A stretch of 64,000 nucleotides of DNA. Source: Mesobacillus sp. AQ2 (lineage in GTDB: Bacteria; Bacillota; Bacilli; Bacillales; Cytobacillaceae). This document shows positions 26,019-35,400 of this stretch, one piece after another. The stretch spans positions 2,857,001-2,921,000 of the forward strand of contig NZ_CP126080.1 of assembly GCF_030122805.1 (NCBI RefSeq), read 5' to 3'. Below the pieces are notes generated by a model. That model was not told where the DNA came from. It made no database searches and saw only the letters and a program-made list of their open reading frames with translations. A program made the position numbers and the translations under genes. Numbering within the stretch: position 1 is the first letter of the stretch; every line of letters starts with the position of its first letter.

Positions 26019-26057
26019 CAAAAGGGGAAGCCAATTCAATTGGCTTCCCCTTTTGTT
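26019..26057 (+). terminator. Terminator after modB
   Basis: AAAAGGGGAAGCCAATT / AATTGGCTTCCCCTTTT is a long perfect stem, which ends the modAB unit and excludes a co-transcribed modC. Confidence 0.85.
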
Positions 26058-26120
26058 CATTTACGATTCGAATTCTCCAGATGGCTGATTTTACCGACAA
26101 TCAGTAAAATATCTATTTTC

Positions 26121-26774
26121 CTAGTTAACATTCACAACTAGCTTAACAGGATCAGCGACCTTCTTCTTGCTCTCATCAACAAGATCACCTGACAGGATTT
26201 CTACTTTCTTAAGGCTGTCCATATCCTCAACAATAAAACCAAGATTTCCGCGTTTCGTTTGTCCGGCTGAAATTTCGCCATTAAGGTTTTCTAAATAAAA
26301 ATCATCTTCCCATGTCTTATGGATCGAATCATTGATATTCACCATCGCCACAGGTCCAAAGTGATAATTTTCTTTTGAATTATTCTTTACTTCAACATTT
26401 ATCTTCACAAAATCAAATTCTTCATCATGTGTATAGGCATGGAAGAAATCAATCAGGCTGTAAGCAGGTACAAAATGTAATAACCTCACATCTTTTACAA
26501 TATATTCAATACCATTTACATTAAAGGTCTTATTGACTTCTTTCACTGTTTTCAGGGTTAACTCACCTTTATTGTCAGTCAAAGAATCGCCAGCTTTTTT
26601 AAGATTTATATCCTCCGTAACTTGTGGGTTAGGAACATACACATCGGTATTTTTCTTTAATGGTTTCTCAATAGCCGCCTCTGAGGATTTCGTCTCTTTT
26701 TTTGACTCAGCCTCTGCAAAAGAACAGCCTGTCAGTAAAGTAGCAGCCAGCAATAATTGCAGATATTTCCTCAT
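26121..26774 (-). CDS. Secreted lipoprotein with DUF4352-like immunoglobulin-type fold
   Basis: The product has 217 residues. The signal peptide ends in lipobox LLTGC (Cys17). A Lys/Glu-rich linker leads to a beta-rich domain with the pattern FDFVKINVEVKNNSKENYHFGP, which is typical of DUF4352/telomeric-repeat-factor-like lipoproteins of Firmicutes. It lies downstream of phoA on the same strand, but a terminator hairpin (about 26801-26830) separates them. The role is unknown. Confidence 0.7.
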   Translation of the reverse strand: MRKYLQLLLAATLLTGCSFAEAESKKETKSSEAAIEKPLKKNTDVYVPNPQVTEDINLKKAGDSLTDNKGELTLKTVKEVNKTFNVNGIEYIVKDVRLLHFVPAYSLIDFFHAYTHDEEFDFVKINVEVKNNSKENYHFGPVAMVNINDSIHKTWEDDFYLENLNGEISAGQTKRGNLGFIVEDMDSLKKVEILSGDLVDESKKKVADPVKLVVNVN

Positions 26775-26800
26775 GTCAAAAACCCCTTTTCAAGAAATCT

Positions 26801-26832
26801 CCCGCTGGTCCAAGGTTCCGGCGGGAGATTTT
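26801..26832 (-). terminator. Terminator of the alkaline phosphatase gene
   Basis: Minus-strand AAATCTCCCGC / GCGGGAGATTT with a T-containing tail, directly after the phoA stop codon. Confidence 0.7.
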
Positions 26833-26840
26833 AAAATTAA

Positions 26841-28226
26841 TTATTTTCTTTTGCCGTTTGATAGTATATCAAAAATGTTTTTCGCATTATCCGTATTTTC
26901 GATATGGCCGTAGAAACGCTCTTTTCCAGGACCGAATGCATAAACAGGTACATCTTCCCCAGTATGTCCGCCGGTTGTCCAGCCAGTGTTTGAACGCTTG
27001 TCAAAAATCTTTTCAATAGCATTGTCAATATCCACAGGTTTTTTAGCTGCTGCAGCTTTTACAGATTCAATTTCTTCAGTTGTCAGCTCAGGCAGTCCTA
27101 CAGATGTAAAGTCGATATATTTCTTCAGGGTTGCTTCTGCATCAGCGCCTTTTGATATTTCAGCCGCCATGAAATCAGGCGTACGTTTCGCAGCTCTGAT
27201 TGGGGCTCCAAACCAGTTATAGATACCATTGGCACCAATTGAATATCCGCCAGTTGAGTGGTCAGCAGTCGCAACGACTAATGTATGCTTGTCCTTTTTC
27301 GCAAATTCGATAGCTGCTTTATATGCTTTCTCGAAATCTTCCATTTCACTCATTGCCGCAACAATATCATTGTCATGGCCGGCCCAGTCGATCTGGCTTC
27401 CCTCTACCATCAGGAAGAAACCATCTTTATCTTTATTCAAACGATTGATTGCCGAGTTTGTCATTTCTTCAAGAGAAGGAGTTTCTTCTCTTCGGTCGAT
27501 CATTTTGTCCATTCCGCCTTCCGCAAAAAGGCCAAGAACCTTATCATTCGTATCATTAAGCATATCTTCTTTGTTGTTTACAAAGCTATAGCCATCTTTC
27601 TGGAATTCTTCAGTAAGGTTTCTGTCATTGCGCACAAAGTTGCTCAATCCGCCGCCTAGCATAACATCTATTTTATGGTCTCCATTTACCAATTCATCAT
27701 AATAATCATCTGCAATTGCATTCATGTTCTTGCGGCTTTCATCATGCGCGCCAAAGGAAGCTGGTGTTGCGTGAGTAATCTCTGAAGTTGCAACAAGGCC
27801 AGTTGCCTTTCCGTTTTCCTTTGCAGCTTCAAGGACTGTCTTTACTTCAGAACCATCATTATCGACTGCAATCGCATTGTTATAAGTCTTGATCCCTGCA
27901 GACATGGCAGTTGCTGCTGAAGCAGAGTCAGTTACATTTTGTTCAGGATCTTCAGGATAAGTCATTTGGTTACCTACAAGGTACTTATCCAGTTCTGTTC
28001 TCTCTGCCTCAGGTGTATCAGGATTATCCTTCAAGTAGCGGTATGCTGATGTATAAGAGCCTCCCATTCCATCACCAACCAGGAAGATTACATTCTTAAT
28101 TTCTGCACGATTATTGTTCTGGTCATTTTTTGCCTCTGCATTGAAAGTTCCTACTAAGCTGCCAAACGCCACAGTTGAAAGGACAGCGAGCGGAAGAATC
28201 TTCTTTTTAAAGTTAGCTTTATTCAT
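26841..28226 (-). CDS. phoA: Secreted alkaline phosphatase
   Basis: The product has 461 residues from ATG 28226 behind GGAGG. The signal peptide runs to about residue 32 (..AVLSTVAFGSLVGTFNAEA). Metal and active-site motifs are NVIFLVGDGMGGS (first zinc/magnesium aspartate), TDSASAATAMSAG with the nucleophilic serine, and VVATADHSTGG, plus GHTGEDVPVYAFGPG near the end. It resembles PhoA/PhoB of B. subtilis. A four-repeat PhoP box lies in front, so induction by phosphate starvation is expected. Confidence 0.92.
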   Translation of the reverse strand: MNKANFKKKILPLAVLSTVAFGSLVGTFNAEAKNDQNNNRAEIKNVIFLVGDGMGGSYTSAYRYLKDNPDTPEAERTELDKYLVGNQMTYPEDPEQNVTDSASAATAMSAGIKTYNNAIAVDNDGSEVKTVLEAAKENGKATGLVATSEITHATPASFGAHDESRKNMNAIADDYYDELVNGDHKIDVMLGGGLSNFVRNDRNLTEEFQKDGYSFVNNKEDMLNDTNDKVLGLFAEGGMDKMIDRREETPSLEEMTNSAINRLNKDKDGFFLMVEGSQIDWAGHDNDIVAAMSEMEDFEKAYKAAIEFAKKDKHTLVVATADHSTGGYSIGANGIYNWFGAPIRAAKRTPDFMAAEISKGADAEATLKKYIDFTSVGLPELTTEEIESVKAAAAKKPVDIDNAIEKIFDKRSNTGWTTGGHTGEDVPVYAFGPGKERFYGHIENTDNAKNIFDILSNGKRK

Positions 28227-28263
28227 TTCAAGACCTCCAGATAAGATATTTACCACGCTTCCT

Positions 28264-28317
28264 ACTATAATGCCTGTCTATTAATCTCTTATTAACAAAA
28301 TGTAAAGTTGTTTTAAG
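28264..28317 (-). promoter_or_regulatory. PhoP box and -10 of the alkaline phosphatase gene
   Basis: On the minus strand four TT(A/T)ACA-like hexamers occur at exact 11-bp steps: CTTAAA (28317), TTTACA (28306), TTAATA (28295) and TTAATA (28284). They are followed by TATAGT (28269-28264) as -10. This is the usual B. subtilis PhoP arrangement. Confidence 0.8.
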
Positions 28318-28382
28318 TCCTTGTAAAATCTATTTACAATCCTTCTTTTTCCAAATAAAATCCATAAAAAAAGCAGGCAAGA

Positions 28383-29546
28383 TTACCTGCTTCTAAATCT
28401 TCTATTTTTCTTTTGCTTTCGATTCATGATCCATAGAATAGCGACTGCAGCCAAAAATGCCCCAATAATAGCATTGGCAGAAAGCAGTCCACTTTGCTTC
28501 GGCTCCTGAGTGGTTTTTTTTACTTCAGGTTTTTTTTCAATCAATGGTTTCAATTCAACCGATTGAATGGTCCTGCCATTTTCACTCTCTATATTCAAAA
28601 CTCCGTCATCATCGACTACTCTCTTCCCATTTTCGATTGGTTCAGTCACAAAGAGATCCTCACCTGCTTTGAACTCGAGCTCTCCACTTGTGAAGGTTTC
28701 ACCCTTTTTGATTTGTGCCGATTTATAGGAAGCAAAACCGTAATCAAATAACTTGATCGTATCCTTATAAATCTCTCTTTTGAATTCAGATTTCAGTAAT
28801 ACTGCAGTCAATTGCATTCGGCCATTCTCTGCCGTCGTAGCCAGCGTTTGTTTGGATTGGTCAACAAAACCTGTTTTACCGCCGGTTACTCCTTCATATG
28901 GAATTTCACCTTTTAACATTCGATGGTGGGAAAAAATCTGTGTATTCCATGACTCACCTTCCCACTTCAATTCCTTGGTCCCGAAGATCTCCCGGAAATC
29001 CTCGTTTTTCATCGCATAGTTCAGAATTAAAGCCAGATCCTTTGCAGTCGTATAGTGATTCTCGTCAAATAAGCCGTGGGGATTGACAAAATGGGTGTTT
29101 TTTACTCCGATTTCATTTTCCAGGTATTCATTAATGCTTTGGGAGTAGTTCTCCATTGTCCCATCAAGATGAATAGCAATCGCCAATGCGGCATCGTTTC
29201 CCGAATTGATCAGCATACCCTGGATCAGTTTCTTTAAAGTCACCCGTTCTCCAGGATTTAAATACACTCTCGTACCTTCGATCTCCTTGATTTTTTCACT
29301 AACGACTACCTGGTCATTCAAATTTGCACTTTCAATCGCATAAATAGCTGTGGCAATCTTTGTAAGACTGGCAGGATACATTCGTTTTTCTTCGTTTTTC
29401 CCAAACAGAATGGCACCTGACTGCGTGTCCATCAAGACAGCGGCTTCAGAGGTTAATACAGGATCATCTTCCTCCGCATGTACAAATTGCGCGAAAGAGT
29501 ACATGCTTATCAGAACCGCCATTGACAATGCCAAAAGTTTTCTCAT
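28383..29546 (-). CDS. D-alanyl-D-alanine carboxypeptidase (low-molecular-mass penicillin-binding protein, DacF-like)
   Basis: The product has about 387 residues from ATG 29546; another in-frame ATG lies 15 bases upstream. A signal peptide ends in FVHAEE. The three penicillin-binding motifs are S60-LTK, SGN (in INSGNDAA) and KTG (GGKTGF). A beta-sandwich stalk follows, then a proline/lysine-rich linker, one C-terminal membrane helix (ANAIIGAFLAAVAILWI) and a very basic tail. DacF is usually anchored by an amphipathic helix, so the true transmembrane C terminus is slightly unusual. It trims pentapeptide stems of peptidoglycan. Confidence 0.87.
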   Translation of the reverse strand: MRKLLALSMAVLISMYSFAQFVHAEEDDPVLTSEAAVLMDTQSGAILFGKNEEKRMYPASLTKIATAIYAIESANLNDQVVVSEKIKEIEGTRVYLNPGERVTLKKLIQGMLINSGNDAALAIAIHLDGTMENYSQSINEYLENEIGVKNTHFVNPHGLFDENHYTTAKDLALILNYAMKNEDFREIFGTKELKWEGESWNTQIFSHHRMLKGEIPYEGVTGGKTGFVDQSKQTLATTAENGRMQLTAVLLKSEFKREIYKDTIKLFDYGFASYKSAQIKKGETFTSGELEFKAGEDLFVTEPIENGKRVVDDDGVLNIESENGRTIQSVELKPLIEKKPEVKKTTQEPKQSGLLSANAIIGAFLAAVAILWIMNRKQKKNRRFRSR

Positions 29547-29835
29547 CCATAACACATCCATTTTAAAATTCTGCAATTATTTTACCAGAAACCGGCTTAT
29601 AATGGTCCAGTGTTATTAATTTTTAACCCAAATGGAACAAAAGGAAACATTGGCAGGACAAAAAAGGAAGCCTCGATTTATGCGCAGACAACGACTTGTA
29701 CACTTATGTGTAAAATCGACTCCACGCACAGAAAATCAGAATAGCAACCACAATAAGATACTTTTCCGTATAGAATTAGAAAAAGGGGTTTTCTTGTATT
29801 TATATTTGTGAGGAAAAATGAATATAGAAACTTGA
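29547..29835. other. Intergenic sequence left of the dispersed repeat
   Basis: It holds the minus-strand promoter of the carboxypeptidase gene. No ORF with a ribosome binding site is present. Confidence 0.5.
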
Positions 29836-29987
29836 GTTGATTGGAGTGGAAGGTGCGTAGACTCCTCCGAAAATGCTAATGCATTTCCATCGTGCGTGGG
29901 CACATTCGTTGAAGCTATTCAGTGTCCTGAGGGATCAGCATTCAGGTGAGACCCCGCAGGATCGAAGCTCCTGAAACGGAAATCAAC
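29836..29987 (+). repeat. Dispersed intergenic repeat, copy 1 (short)
   Basis: The element is bounded by GTTGATT and AATCAAC and contains the blocks GACTCCTCCGAAAATGCTAA, GCATTTCCATCGTGCGTGGG and TGAGACCCCGCAGGA. The same blocks occur in inverted orientation at 43055-43301. Repeats of this kind, with a GAGACCCCGCAGG core, are scattered in intergenic regions of many Bacillaceae. It is non-coding and has a folded, partly palindromic G+C-rich centre. Confidence 0.85.
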
Positions 29988-30007
29988 GGACCAAATTTAG
30001 AAGCTAG

Positions 30008-30058
30008 TCTAAAAAAAGAGGGTGCCCAAAAGTTTATATTTTTTGAGACATCCTCTTG
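30008..30058. terminator. Imperfect terminator-like hairpin
   Basis: AAAGAGGGTG..CCAAAA pairs imperfectly with TTTTTTGAGACATCCTCTT. It may end transcripts entering from either side of the repeat. Confidence 0.4.
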
Positions 30059-30110
30059 TTATTTACTTTGAAATCAGTGGCGAGGCTTCTTTTTTTGCTT
30101 AATGACACCT

Positions 30111-31310
30111 TCACGAAAGAAGAACTTTATTATAGACTATGCTTTCAAGGTATCCAACATACACTTCATCCCTCGCAAGTGCTGCTCCATACCTCCTCTT
30201 CAAGAAGCGTTCGGCTTCTGGGAAATCATTAAATGGCCCCAGGCTTTCTTCATGCTTTAGCTTTATAATATAGCGTGTTCCATCCTTAAAGATGAAAAAC
30301 AAGTCCCTATCCCTATTCTCATAGAGACAGCCATTTTTAGAATCCTTTATATTATAAGTATTTTTGAATGCGTCATGTTTGATCGTTTCAAGGGGAAACA
30401 CTTGATCAATATAACGTTTATAAGCCTCTCCATTTATCGTACATCCAGAAGCCTTCGCATGTCCACCGCCTCCAAATTCTCCTGCGACAGCAGAAACGTC
30501 CACATGATCATGAATTGTCCTGAAACTGATTTTCTTGCCACCTACATTTAGGATTGCTATATAATCCAGGTGTGGAAACTCCTTCCCAAGTTCATTACCC
30601 AGCTCAGAATGATAGGATTCGGCATGGACGACTCCTCCATAGAGTCCATCATGCTCCATTTGAATGATTTCCCTTTTCTTCCTCCTTATATAACGTTCGA
30701 TTTTACCCTCTTCCATTTCCAATAACTTTTGCTCAAATTCATCGAATTCGAATCCATTATCTGTTTGAAGCCTGGATATCATACGTTCTTCAAATTCTTC
30801 TATAGAAACCATGAAAAATAAATCATTCAGATTTTTCGCCTTGAAATTCTGGTGAATATCCCAATCCCATGTATCATACTGGCGGACCAGCTCAACAAAC
30901 TCATTAAGTGTACCGTTATCAGCCAATTGGCGTTTGTCTTTCAAGTATTCATAAACTAATGAAGACGCGCTTGTAAGTGTACCAGATTCATCTTCCACTT
31001 TTACATATCCCCAGCTATAGTCATTGAAATGCAAAGCCGTTTTATGATGGTCGATCAGGTAAGCCTTCCCTCCTTCTGATACGAAACGATTGATTCTTTC
31101 CGTTACTTCGTGGTTGACGGAAAGGTCGGTTATGTATAGATGGTCTTCCTTTTTCAAGCGCTCATTCATTCTCTCAAAATATTTCTCCACCTGAAAATTC
31201 AACCCAGATACAGAATTATAGCGGATATCCGCTTGCTCACCGAATGCAAGCCGGAATAGAATCCCACATGCCACTCCATCCAAATCATTATGTGTAAATA
31301 AACGGTACAT
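30111..31310 (-). CDS. nrnB: DHH-family nanoRNase NrnB (YngD)
   Basis: The product has 399 residues, the length I recall for B. subtilis NrnB/YngD. DHH-superfamily motifs are HNDLDG (8-13), TDLS, IDHHKT and, in the DHHA1 domain, GGGGHAKASG. It degrades short RNA oligonucleotides, and the DHH aspartates and histidines bind two metals. It is a monocistronic gene. The start is ATG 31310. Confidence 0.87.
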   Translation of the reverse strand: MYRLFTHNDLDGVACGILFRLAFGEQADIRYNSVSGLNFQVEKYFERMNERLKKEDHLYITDLSVNHEVTERINRFVSEGGKAYLIDHHKTALHFNDYSWGYVKVEDESGTLTSASSLVYEYLKDKRQLADNGTLNEFVELVRQYDTWDWDIHQNFKAKNLNDLFFMVSIEEFEERMISRLQTDNGFEFDEFEQKLLEMEEGKIERYIRRKKREIIQMEHDGLYGGVVHAESYHSELGNELGKEFPHLDYIAILNVGGKKISFRTIHDHVDVSAVAGEFGGGGHAKASGCTINGEAYKRYIDQVFPLETIKHDAFKNTYNIKDSKNGCLYENRDRDLFFIFKDGTRYIIKLKHEESLGPFNDFPEAERFLKRRYGAALARDEVYVGYLESIVYNKVLLS

Positions 31311-31472
31311 CGTTTTCCACCTTCACTTTCCCAAGCTGTTTACTCTATAAGAGCCTAATTTATAGTCTATTGTTGGCAAGATAATCTATACAAAAGAAAA
31401 TCCAAAAAATTAGACAAGTTCAACAAGGGGACGAGCATAGATATTTAAAGAGGATTATAAGGAGGTGAAAAC

Positions 31473-31922
31473 ATGCATTTCTTTGTATTTAAAAGAAGGA
31501 CTTTATATTTTATTGGCCTAATTGTCTTCATTGCCATCATCGGCTCAATTTGGATGAATTTAAAACCTGAATCCACTCCAGCTATAGGCGGACAGAATGA
31601 ACAAATCAGGGAAATACACCTCGTGACAGGAGAATTCAAATCGAATACCGACGATGGTAAAGAAATTGAAGCATACCGCTGGGACCCAGGTACAATCTTC
31701 GTTGAAAAAGGCGAAAAGGTAAGCCTGAAAATTCTTGGCGTGAACGGCAAGGAGCATCCTTTCATCATTGAGGGAACAGAAATCAAGGGAGTTGTAAAAA
31801 AAGGCCAAGAAACCCTTGTCCCTTTGCAATTTGACAAGGAAGGAACATACAGACTGATCTGCCTTACCCACCCTTCAGCTGAACACAACGGGCCGATGAT
31901 TGCTTATATTGTAGTGGATTGA
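31473..31922 (+). CDS. Membrane-anchored cupredoxin-domain protein
   Basis: The product has 149 residues. An N-terminal membrane helix (about 11-30) is followed by a cupredoxin fold with potential type-1 copper ligands His95, Cys130, His133 or His138 and Met142 (CLTHPSAEHNGPM). The ribosome binding site is AAGGAGGTG. It is probably an extracytoplasmic electron carrier or copper-binding protein. It is followed by a terminator and is not linked to an oxidase in this window. Confidence 0.8.
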   Translation: MHFFVFKRRTLYFIGLIVFIAIIGSIWMNLKPESTPAIGGQNEQIREIHLVTGEFKSNTDDGKEIEAYRWDPGTIFVEKGEKVSLKILGVNGKEHPFIIEGTEIKGVVKKGQETLVPLQFDKEGTYRLICLTHPSAEHNGPMIAYIVVD

Positions 31923-31931
31923 AATCCATCC

Positions 31932-31962
31932 GAGAACAGGAATCCGATTCCTGTTTTTTCTT
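31932..31962 (+). terminator. Terminator of the cupredoxin gene
   Basis: The stem AACAGGAATC / GATTCCTGTT is followed by TTTTC. Confidence 0.75.
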
Positions 31963-32162
31963 TTAATTGAAGGTTGTTTTCTCATTAAAATTTAAAATTG
32001 ACACAAAACATACAAATCACTATAAACACAGTGCAAACATTTCCTGATAGCATAAATACATAAACATTTTTTTATAACAGACTCTTTTAAACTTCATTTA
32101 ATTATAGTACAGTTCACTTCACTTCACAGAGAAACTTCGTTAAAAACTTGTTTTAATAGTTT
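31963..32162. other. A+T-rich upstream region of pflB
   Basis: Together with the promoter region to 32265 this makes a 300-bp non-coding stretch. It shows only A+T-rich sequence and no ORF; further regulatory sites may lie here but none is clear. Confidence 0.4.
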
Positions 32163-32212
32163 TGTTCATAATTTCACAAATACGTCACACTCATTCTGTT
32201 ATATTCGTAGTA
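32163..32212 (+). promoter_or_regulatory. Fnr-type promoter of pflB
   Basis: TGTTCATAATTTCACA (32163-32178) matches 8 of 10 Fnr consensus positions. A -10 TATATT lies at 32200-32205. The predicted start near 32212 puts the centre of the box at about -41.5, the classic activating position. Confidence 0.65.
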
Positions 32213-32265
32213 TGATAATAGTGTGATAACTGTTATACAAACATCCACTTTAGAGGTGAACCAAA

Positions 32266-34491
32266 ATGGAACAATGGAAAGGTTTTAAAAATGGTGCTTG
32301 GCAAGAAGAAATCAATGTTCGCGATTTTATCCTGAAGAACTTCTCTGAATATACCGGGGACTCAAGTTTCCTGGAAGGTGCCACAGAAGAAACACTCCAA
32401 TTATGGCAGCAAGTAATGGAATTGACAAAACAGGAGCGCGAAAACGGCGGAATACTTGATATGGATACTGAAGTGGTTTCCACCATCACTTCACATGGCC
32501 CAGGCTATCTTGATAAAACAAAAGAAAAAGTTGTCGGTTTCCAGACAGATCAGCCATTCAAGCGCTCTATGCAGCCATTTGGAGGCATCCGCATGGCAAA
32601 GGCCGCATGCGAGGCGTATGGATACGAATTGGATAAGGAAGTTGAGAAGATATTTACTGACTTCCGTAAAACACATAACCAGGGCGTCTTCGATGTTTAT
32701 ACAAAAGAAATGCTCCAGGCCCGAAAAGCCGGCATCATTACCGGCTTGCCAGATGCCTATGGCCGCGGACGGATCATTGGTGACTACCGTCGTGTAGCTC
32801 TTTATGGCGTCGACTTCCTGATGGAGCAAAAGAAGAAAGACCATGGAATGACGAGCAGTGTCATGACTGAAGACACAATGCGCCTGAGAGAAGAAATCTC
32901 TGAGCAATACCGTTCATTGAATGAATTGAAGCAGCTTGCTAAGAGCTATGGATATGATATTTCCAAGCCAGCAACCAATGCAGCGGAAGCTTTTCAATGG
33001 GTCTACTTTGCATACCTTGCAGCAATCAAAGAACAGAACGGTGCAGCAATGAGCCTTGGACGTGTCGCGACCTTCCTGGATATCTATATTGAACGCGACC
33101 TCCAAAATGGAATCCTGACTGAACAAGAGGCACAGGAACTTGTCGACCATTTCGTCATGAAGCTTCGTCTCGTGAAATTTGCGCGCACGCCAGATTACAA
33201 CGAGTTATTCAGCGGGGACCCTACCTGGGTAACAGAGTCAATTGGCGGTATGGCCCATACCGGGCAGTCACTTGTGACAAAGAACTCTTTCCGTTTCCTT
33301 CATACTCTTGATAATCTTGGCCCCGCACCGGAGCCTAACCTGACTGTTTTATGGTCCCCTGCCCTGCCAGAGAACTTCAAGAAATATTGTGCTGAAATGT
33401 CCATTAAAACAAGTTCAATTCAGTATGAAAACGACGATTTGATGCGCTGTGAATATGGTGATGACTATGGGATCGCCTGCTGTGTATCCGCGATGGAAAT
33501 CGGCAAGCAGATGCAATTCTTCGGTGCCCGTGCCAATCTGGCAAAAGCTTTGCTTTACGCAATCAACGGCGGTGTCGATGAAAAGCTTAAGATCCAGGTT
33601 GCACCAGCCTTCGGCCCGATTACTTCTGATGTACTGGACTATAAAGAAGTAATGGAAAAATTCGATAATGTTATGGAATGGCTTGCTGGCCTTTACATCA
33701 ACACTCTCAATGTTATCCACTACATGCATGACAAATACAGCTATGAACGGATTGAAATGGCTCTTCATGATACAGAAGTCCTCCGTACAATGGCAACCGG
33801 GATTGCAGGGTTAAGTGTCGTAGCGGATTCATTGAGCGCAATCAAGCATGCAAAGGTAAAAGTTATCCGTGACGAGAAGGGCATTGCAGTTGACTTTGAA
33901 ACAGAAGGCGATTTCCCTAAATACGGCAACAACGATGACCGTGTCGACAGCATTGCTGTAGGGCTTGTCAAGAGCTTCATGACAAAACTGCGCAAGCACC
34001 CGACATATCGCAACTCTGTCCATACTATGTCGATTCTTACCATTACTTCAAACGTTGTATATGGCAAGAAGACTGGCAATACACCAGATGGCCGCCGCGC
34101 AGGCGAACCATTTGCACCAGGTGCCAATCCAATGCACGGCCGCGATACTAAAGGTACGCTTGCTTCCCTCTCATCAGTGGCTAAGCTTCCATACAGCTAT
34201 GCAATGGACGGCATTTCCAATACTTTCTCCATCGTACCAAAAGCACTTGGTAAAGATGAAGAAAGCAGAACGAACAATCTTGTATCCATCCTTGACGGAT
34301 ATGCAATTAAGGATGGACATCACTTAAACGTCAACGTATTCAACAGGGAAACACTTTTAAACGCAATGGAACATCCTGAGGAGTACCCTCAGTTGACAAT
34401 CCGTGTTTCTGGATACGCAGTGAACTTCATCAAGCTGACACGTGAGCAGCAGATGGATGTCATTAACCGTACTTTCCATGAAACAATGTAG
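32266..34491 (+). CDS. pflB: Formate C-acetyltransferase (pyruvate formate-lyase)
   Basis: The product has 741 residues, near the usual ~750-760. The catalytic pair is Cys405-Cys406 (ACCVSAM), and the glycyl radical site is Gly716 in [22 protein letters not shown] and [19 protein letters not shown] are also conserved. The enzyme splits pyruvate with CoA to acetyl-CoA and formate under anoxia. The start is ATG 32266 after GAGGTGAACC. It is followed by its activase, and the promoter has an Fnr-like site. Confidence 0.95.
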   Translation: MEQWKGFKNGAWQEEINVRDFILKNFSEYTGDSSFLEGATEETLQLWQQVMELTKQERENGGILDMDTEVVSTITSHGPGYLDKTKEKVVGFQTDQPFKRSMQPFGGIRMAKAACEAYGYELDKEVEKIFTDFRKTHNQGVFDVYTKEMLQARKAGIITGLPDAYGRGRIIGDYRRVALYGVDFLMEQKKKDHGMTSSVMTEDTMRLREEISEQYRSLNELKQLAKSYGYDISKPATNAAEAFQWVYFAYLAAIKEQNGAAMSLGRVATFLDIYIERDLQNGILTEQEAQELVDHFVMKLRLVKFARTPDYNELFSGDPTWVTESIGGMAHTGQSLVTKNSFRFLHTLDNLGPAPEPNLTVLWSPALPENFKKYCAEMSIKTSSIQYENDDLMRCEYGDDYGIACCVSAMEIGKQMQFFGARANLAKALLYAINGGVDEKLKIQVAPAFGPITSDVLDYKEVMEKFDNVMEWLAGLYINTLNVIHYMHDKYSYERIEMALHDTEVLRTMATGIAGLSVVADSLSAIKHAKVKVIRDEKGIAVDFETEGDFPKYGNNDDRVDSIAVGLVKSFMTKLRKHPTYRNSVHTMSILTITSNVVYGKKTGNTPDGRRAGEPFAPGANPMHGRDTKGTLASLSSVAKLPYSYAMDGISNTFSIVPKALGKDEESRTNNLVSILDGYAIKDGHHLNVNVFNRETLLNAMEHPEEYPQLTIRVSGYAVNFIKLTREQQMDVINRTFHETM

Positions 34492-34567
34492 ACATCAATC
34501 GTGAACTGAACAGGAGCTGCCCTCCCTGGTGGCGGGTCCTCCTGTTTTATTGAAAGGAGAAATCATC

Positions 34568-35308
34568 ATGAACGGAAACATTCATTCTATCGAAACCTTC
34601 GGAACTGTAGACGGACCCGGAATCCGCTATGTCATCTTCACGCAGGGGTGCCTGCTGCGCTGCCAGTTCTGCCATAACGCAGATACGTGGGAAATTGGCA
34701 CAGGCAAACAAATGTCTGTTTCCGAAATCATTGATGATTTGAAGTCTTATCTGCCTTTCATTGAAGCCTCTGGTGGCGGAATCACAGTGAGCGGAGGAGA
34801 GCCTCTGTTGCAAATCCCCTTCATCACTGAGCTTTTCAAGGAGTGCAAAAAACTCGGACTGCATACTGCCATTGATTCTTCAGGCGGGTGTTACTCAAGC
34901 GCTCCCCTTTTCCAGGAACAGCTTGCCGAACTTTTGCGCTATACTGATTTGGTCCTTCTGGACTTAAAACATATTAACAGAAAGAAACATATTAAGCTGA
35001 CAGGCATGGCGAATGAACATATTCTCGATTTCGCCCGCTACTTATCACAGCACAACGTCCCTATCTGGATCCGGCACGTACTTGTACCCGGGGTGACCAA
35101 TGAAATTGATGACCTCACCGAGCTGGGGGCGTTCATAGGCACTTTGGAAAACGTACGCAAACTGGAAGTACTGCCTTACCACAAACTTGGGGTGTACAAA
35201 TGGGAGGCACTGGGACTTGAATATCCGCTAAATGATGTGGAACCTCCATCAGATGATGAGGTCGAGCGTGCTTATAGACTACTAACAGCCAAGACAGCCT
35301 TAAAATGA
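34568..35308 (+). CDS. pflA: Pyruvate formate-lyase activating enzyme
   Basis: The product has 246 residues from ATG 34568 with AAAGGAG upstream; an extension to 34529 has no site. The radical-SAM motif is C28-x3-C32-x2-C35 (CLLRCQFC) and GGGITVSGGEPLLQ follows. It generates the glycyl radical on PflB using SAM and a 4Fe-4S cluster. It is separated from pflB by 76 bases that include a small G+C-rich hairpin, but is probably the same operon. Confidence 0.93.
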   Translation: MNGNIHSIETFGTVDGPGIRYVIFTQGCLLRCQFCHNADTWEIGTGKQMSVSEIIDDLKSYLPFIEASGGGITVSGGEPLLQIPFITELFKECKKLGLHTAIDSSGGCYSSAPLFQEQLAELLRYTDLVLLDLKHINRKKHIKLTGMANEHILDFARYLSQHNVPIWIRHVLVPGVTNEIDDLTELGAFIGTLENVRKLEVLPYHKLGVYKWEALGLEYPLNDVEPPSDDEVERAYRLLTAKTALK

Positions 35309-35338
35309 CAGCAGGAATTCTTTCCTGCTGTTTTTTCT
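35309..35338 (+). terminator. Terminator of pflBA
   Basis: ACAGCAGGAA / TTCCTGCTGT followed by TTTTTTC, directly after the pflA stop codon. Confidence 0.85.
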
Positions 35339-35400
35339 GCATAGGTTCTTGATATTTCTCTAGTATCATTATGTTAATACATTTATTGGAGGATTTATTG

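Noticed and set aside
34529..34567. Extended pflA start at 34529
   Set aside because: It has no ribosome binding site; AAAGGAG precedes the ATG at 34568, which gives the usual pflA N terminus.
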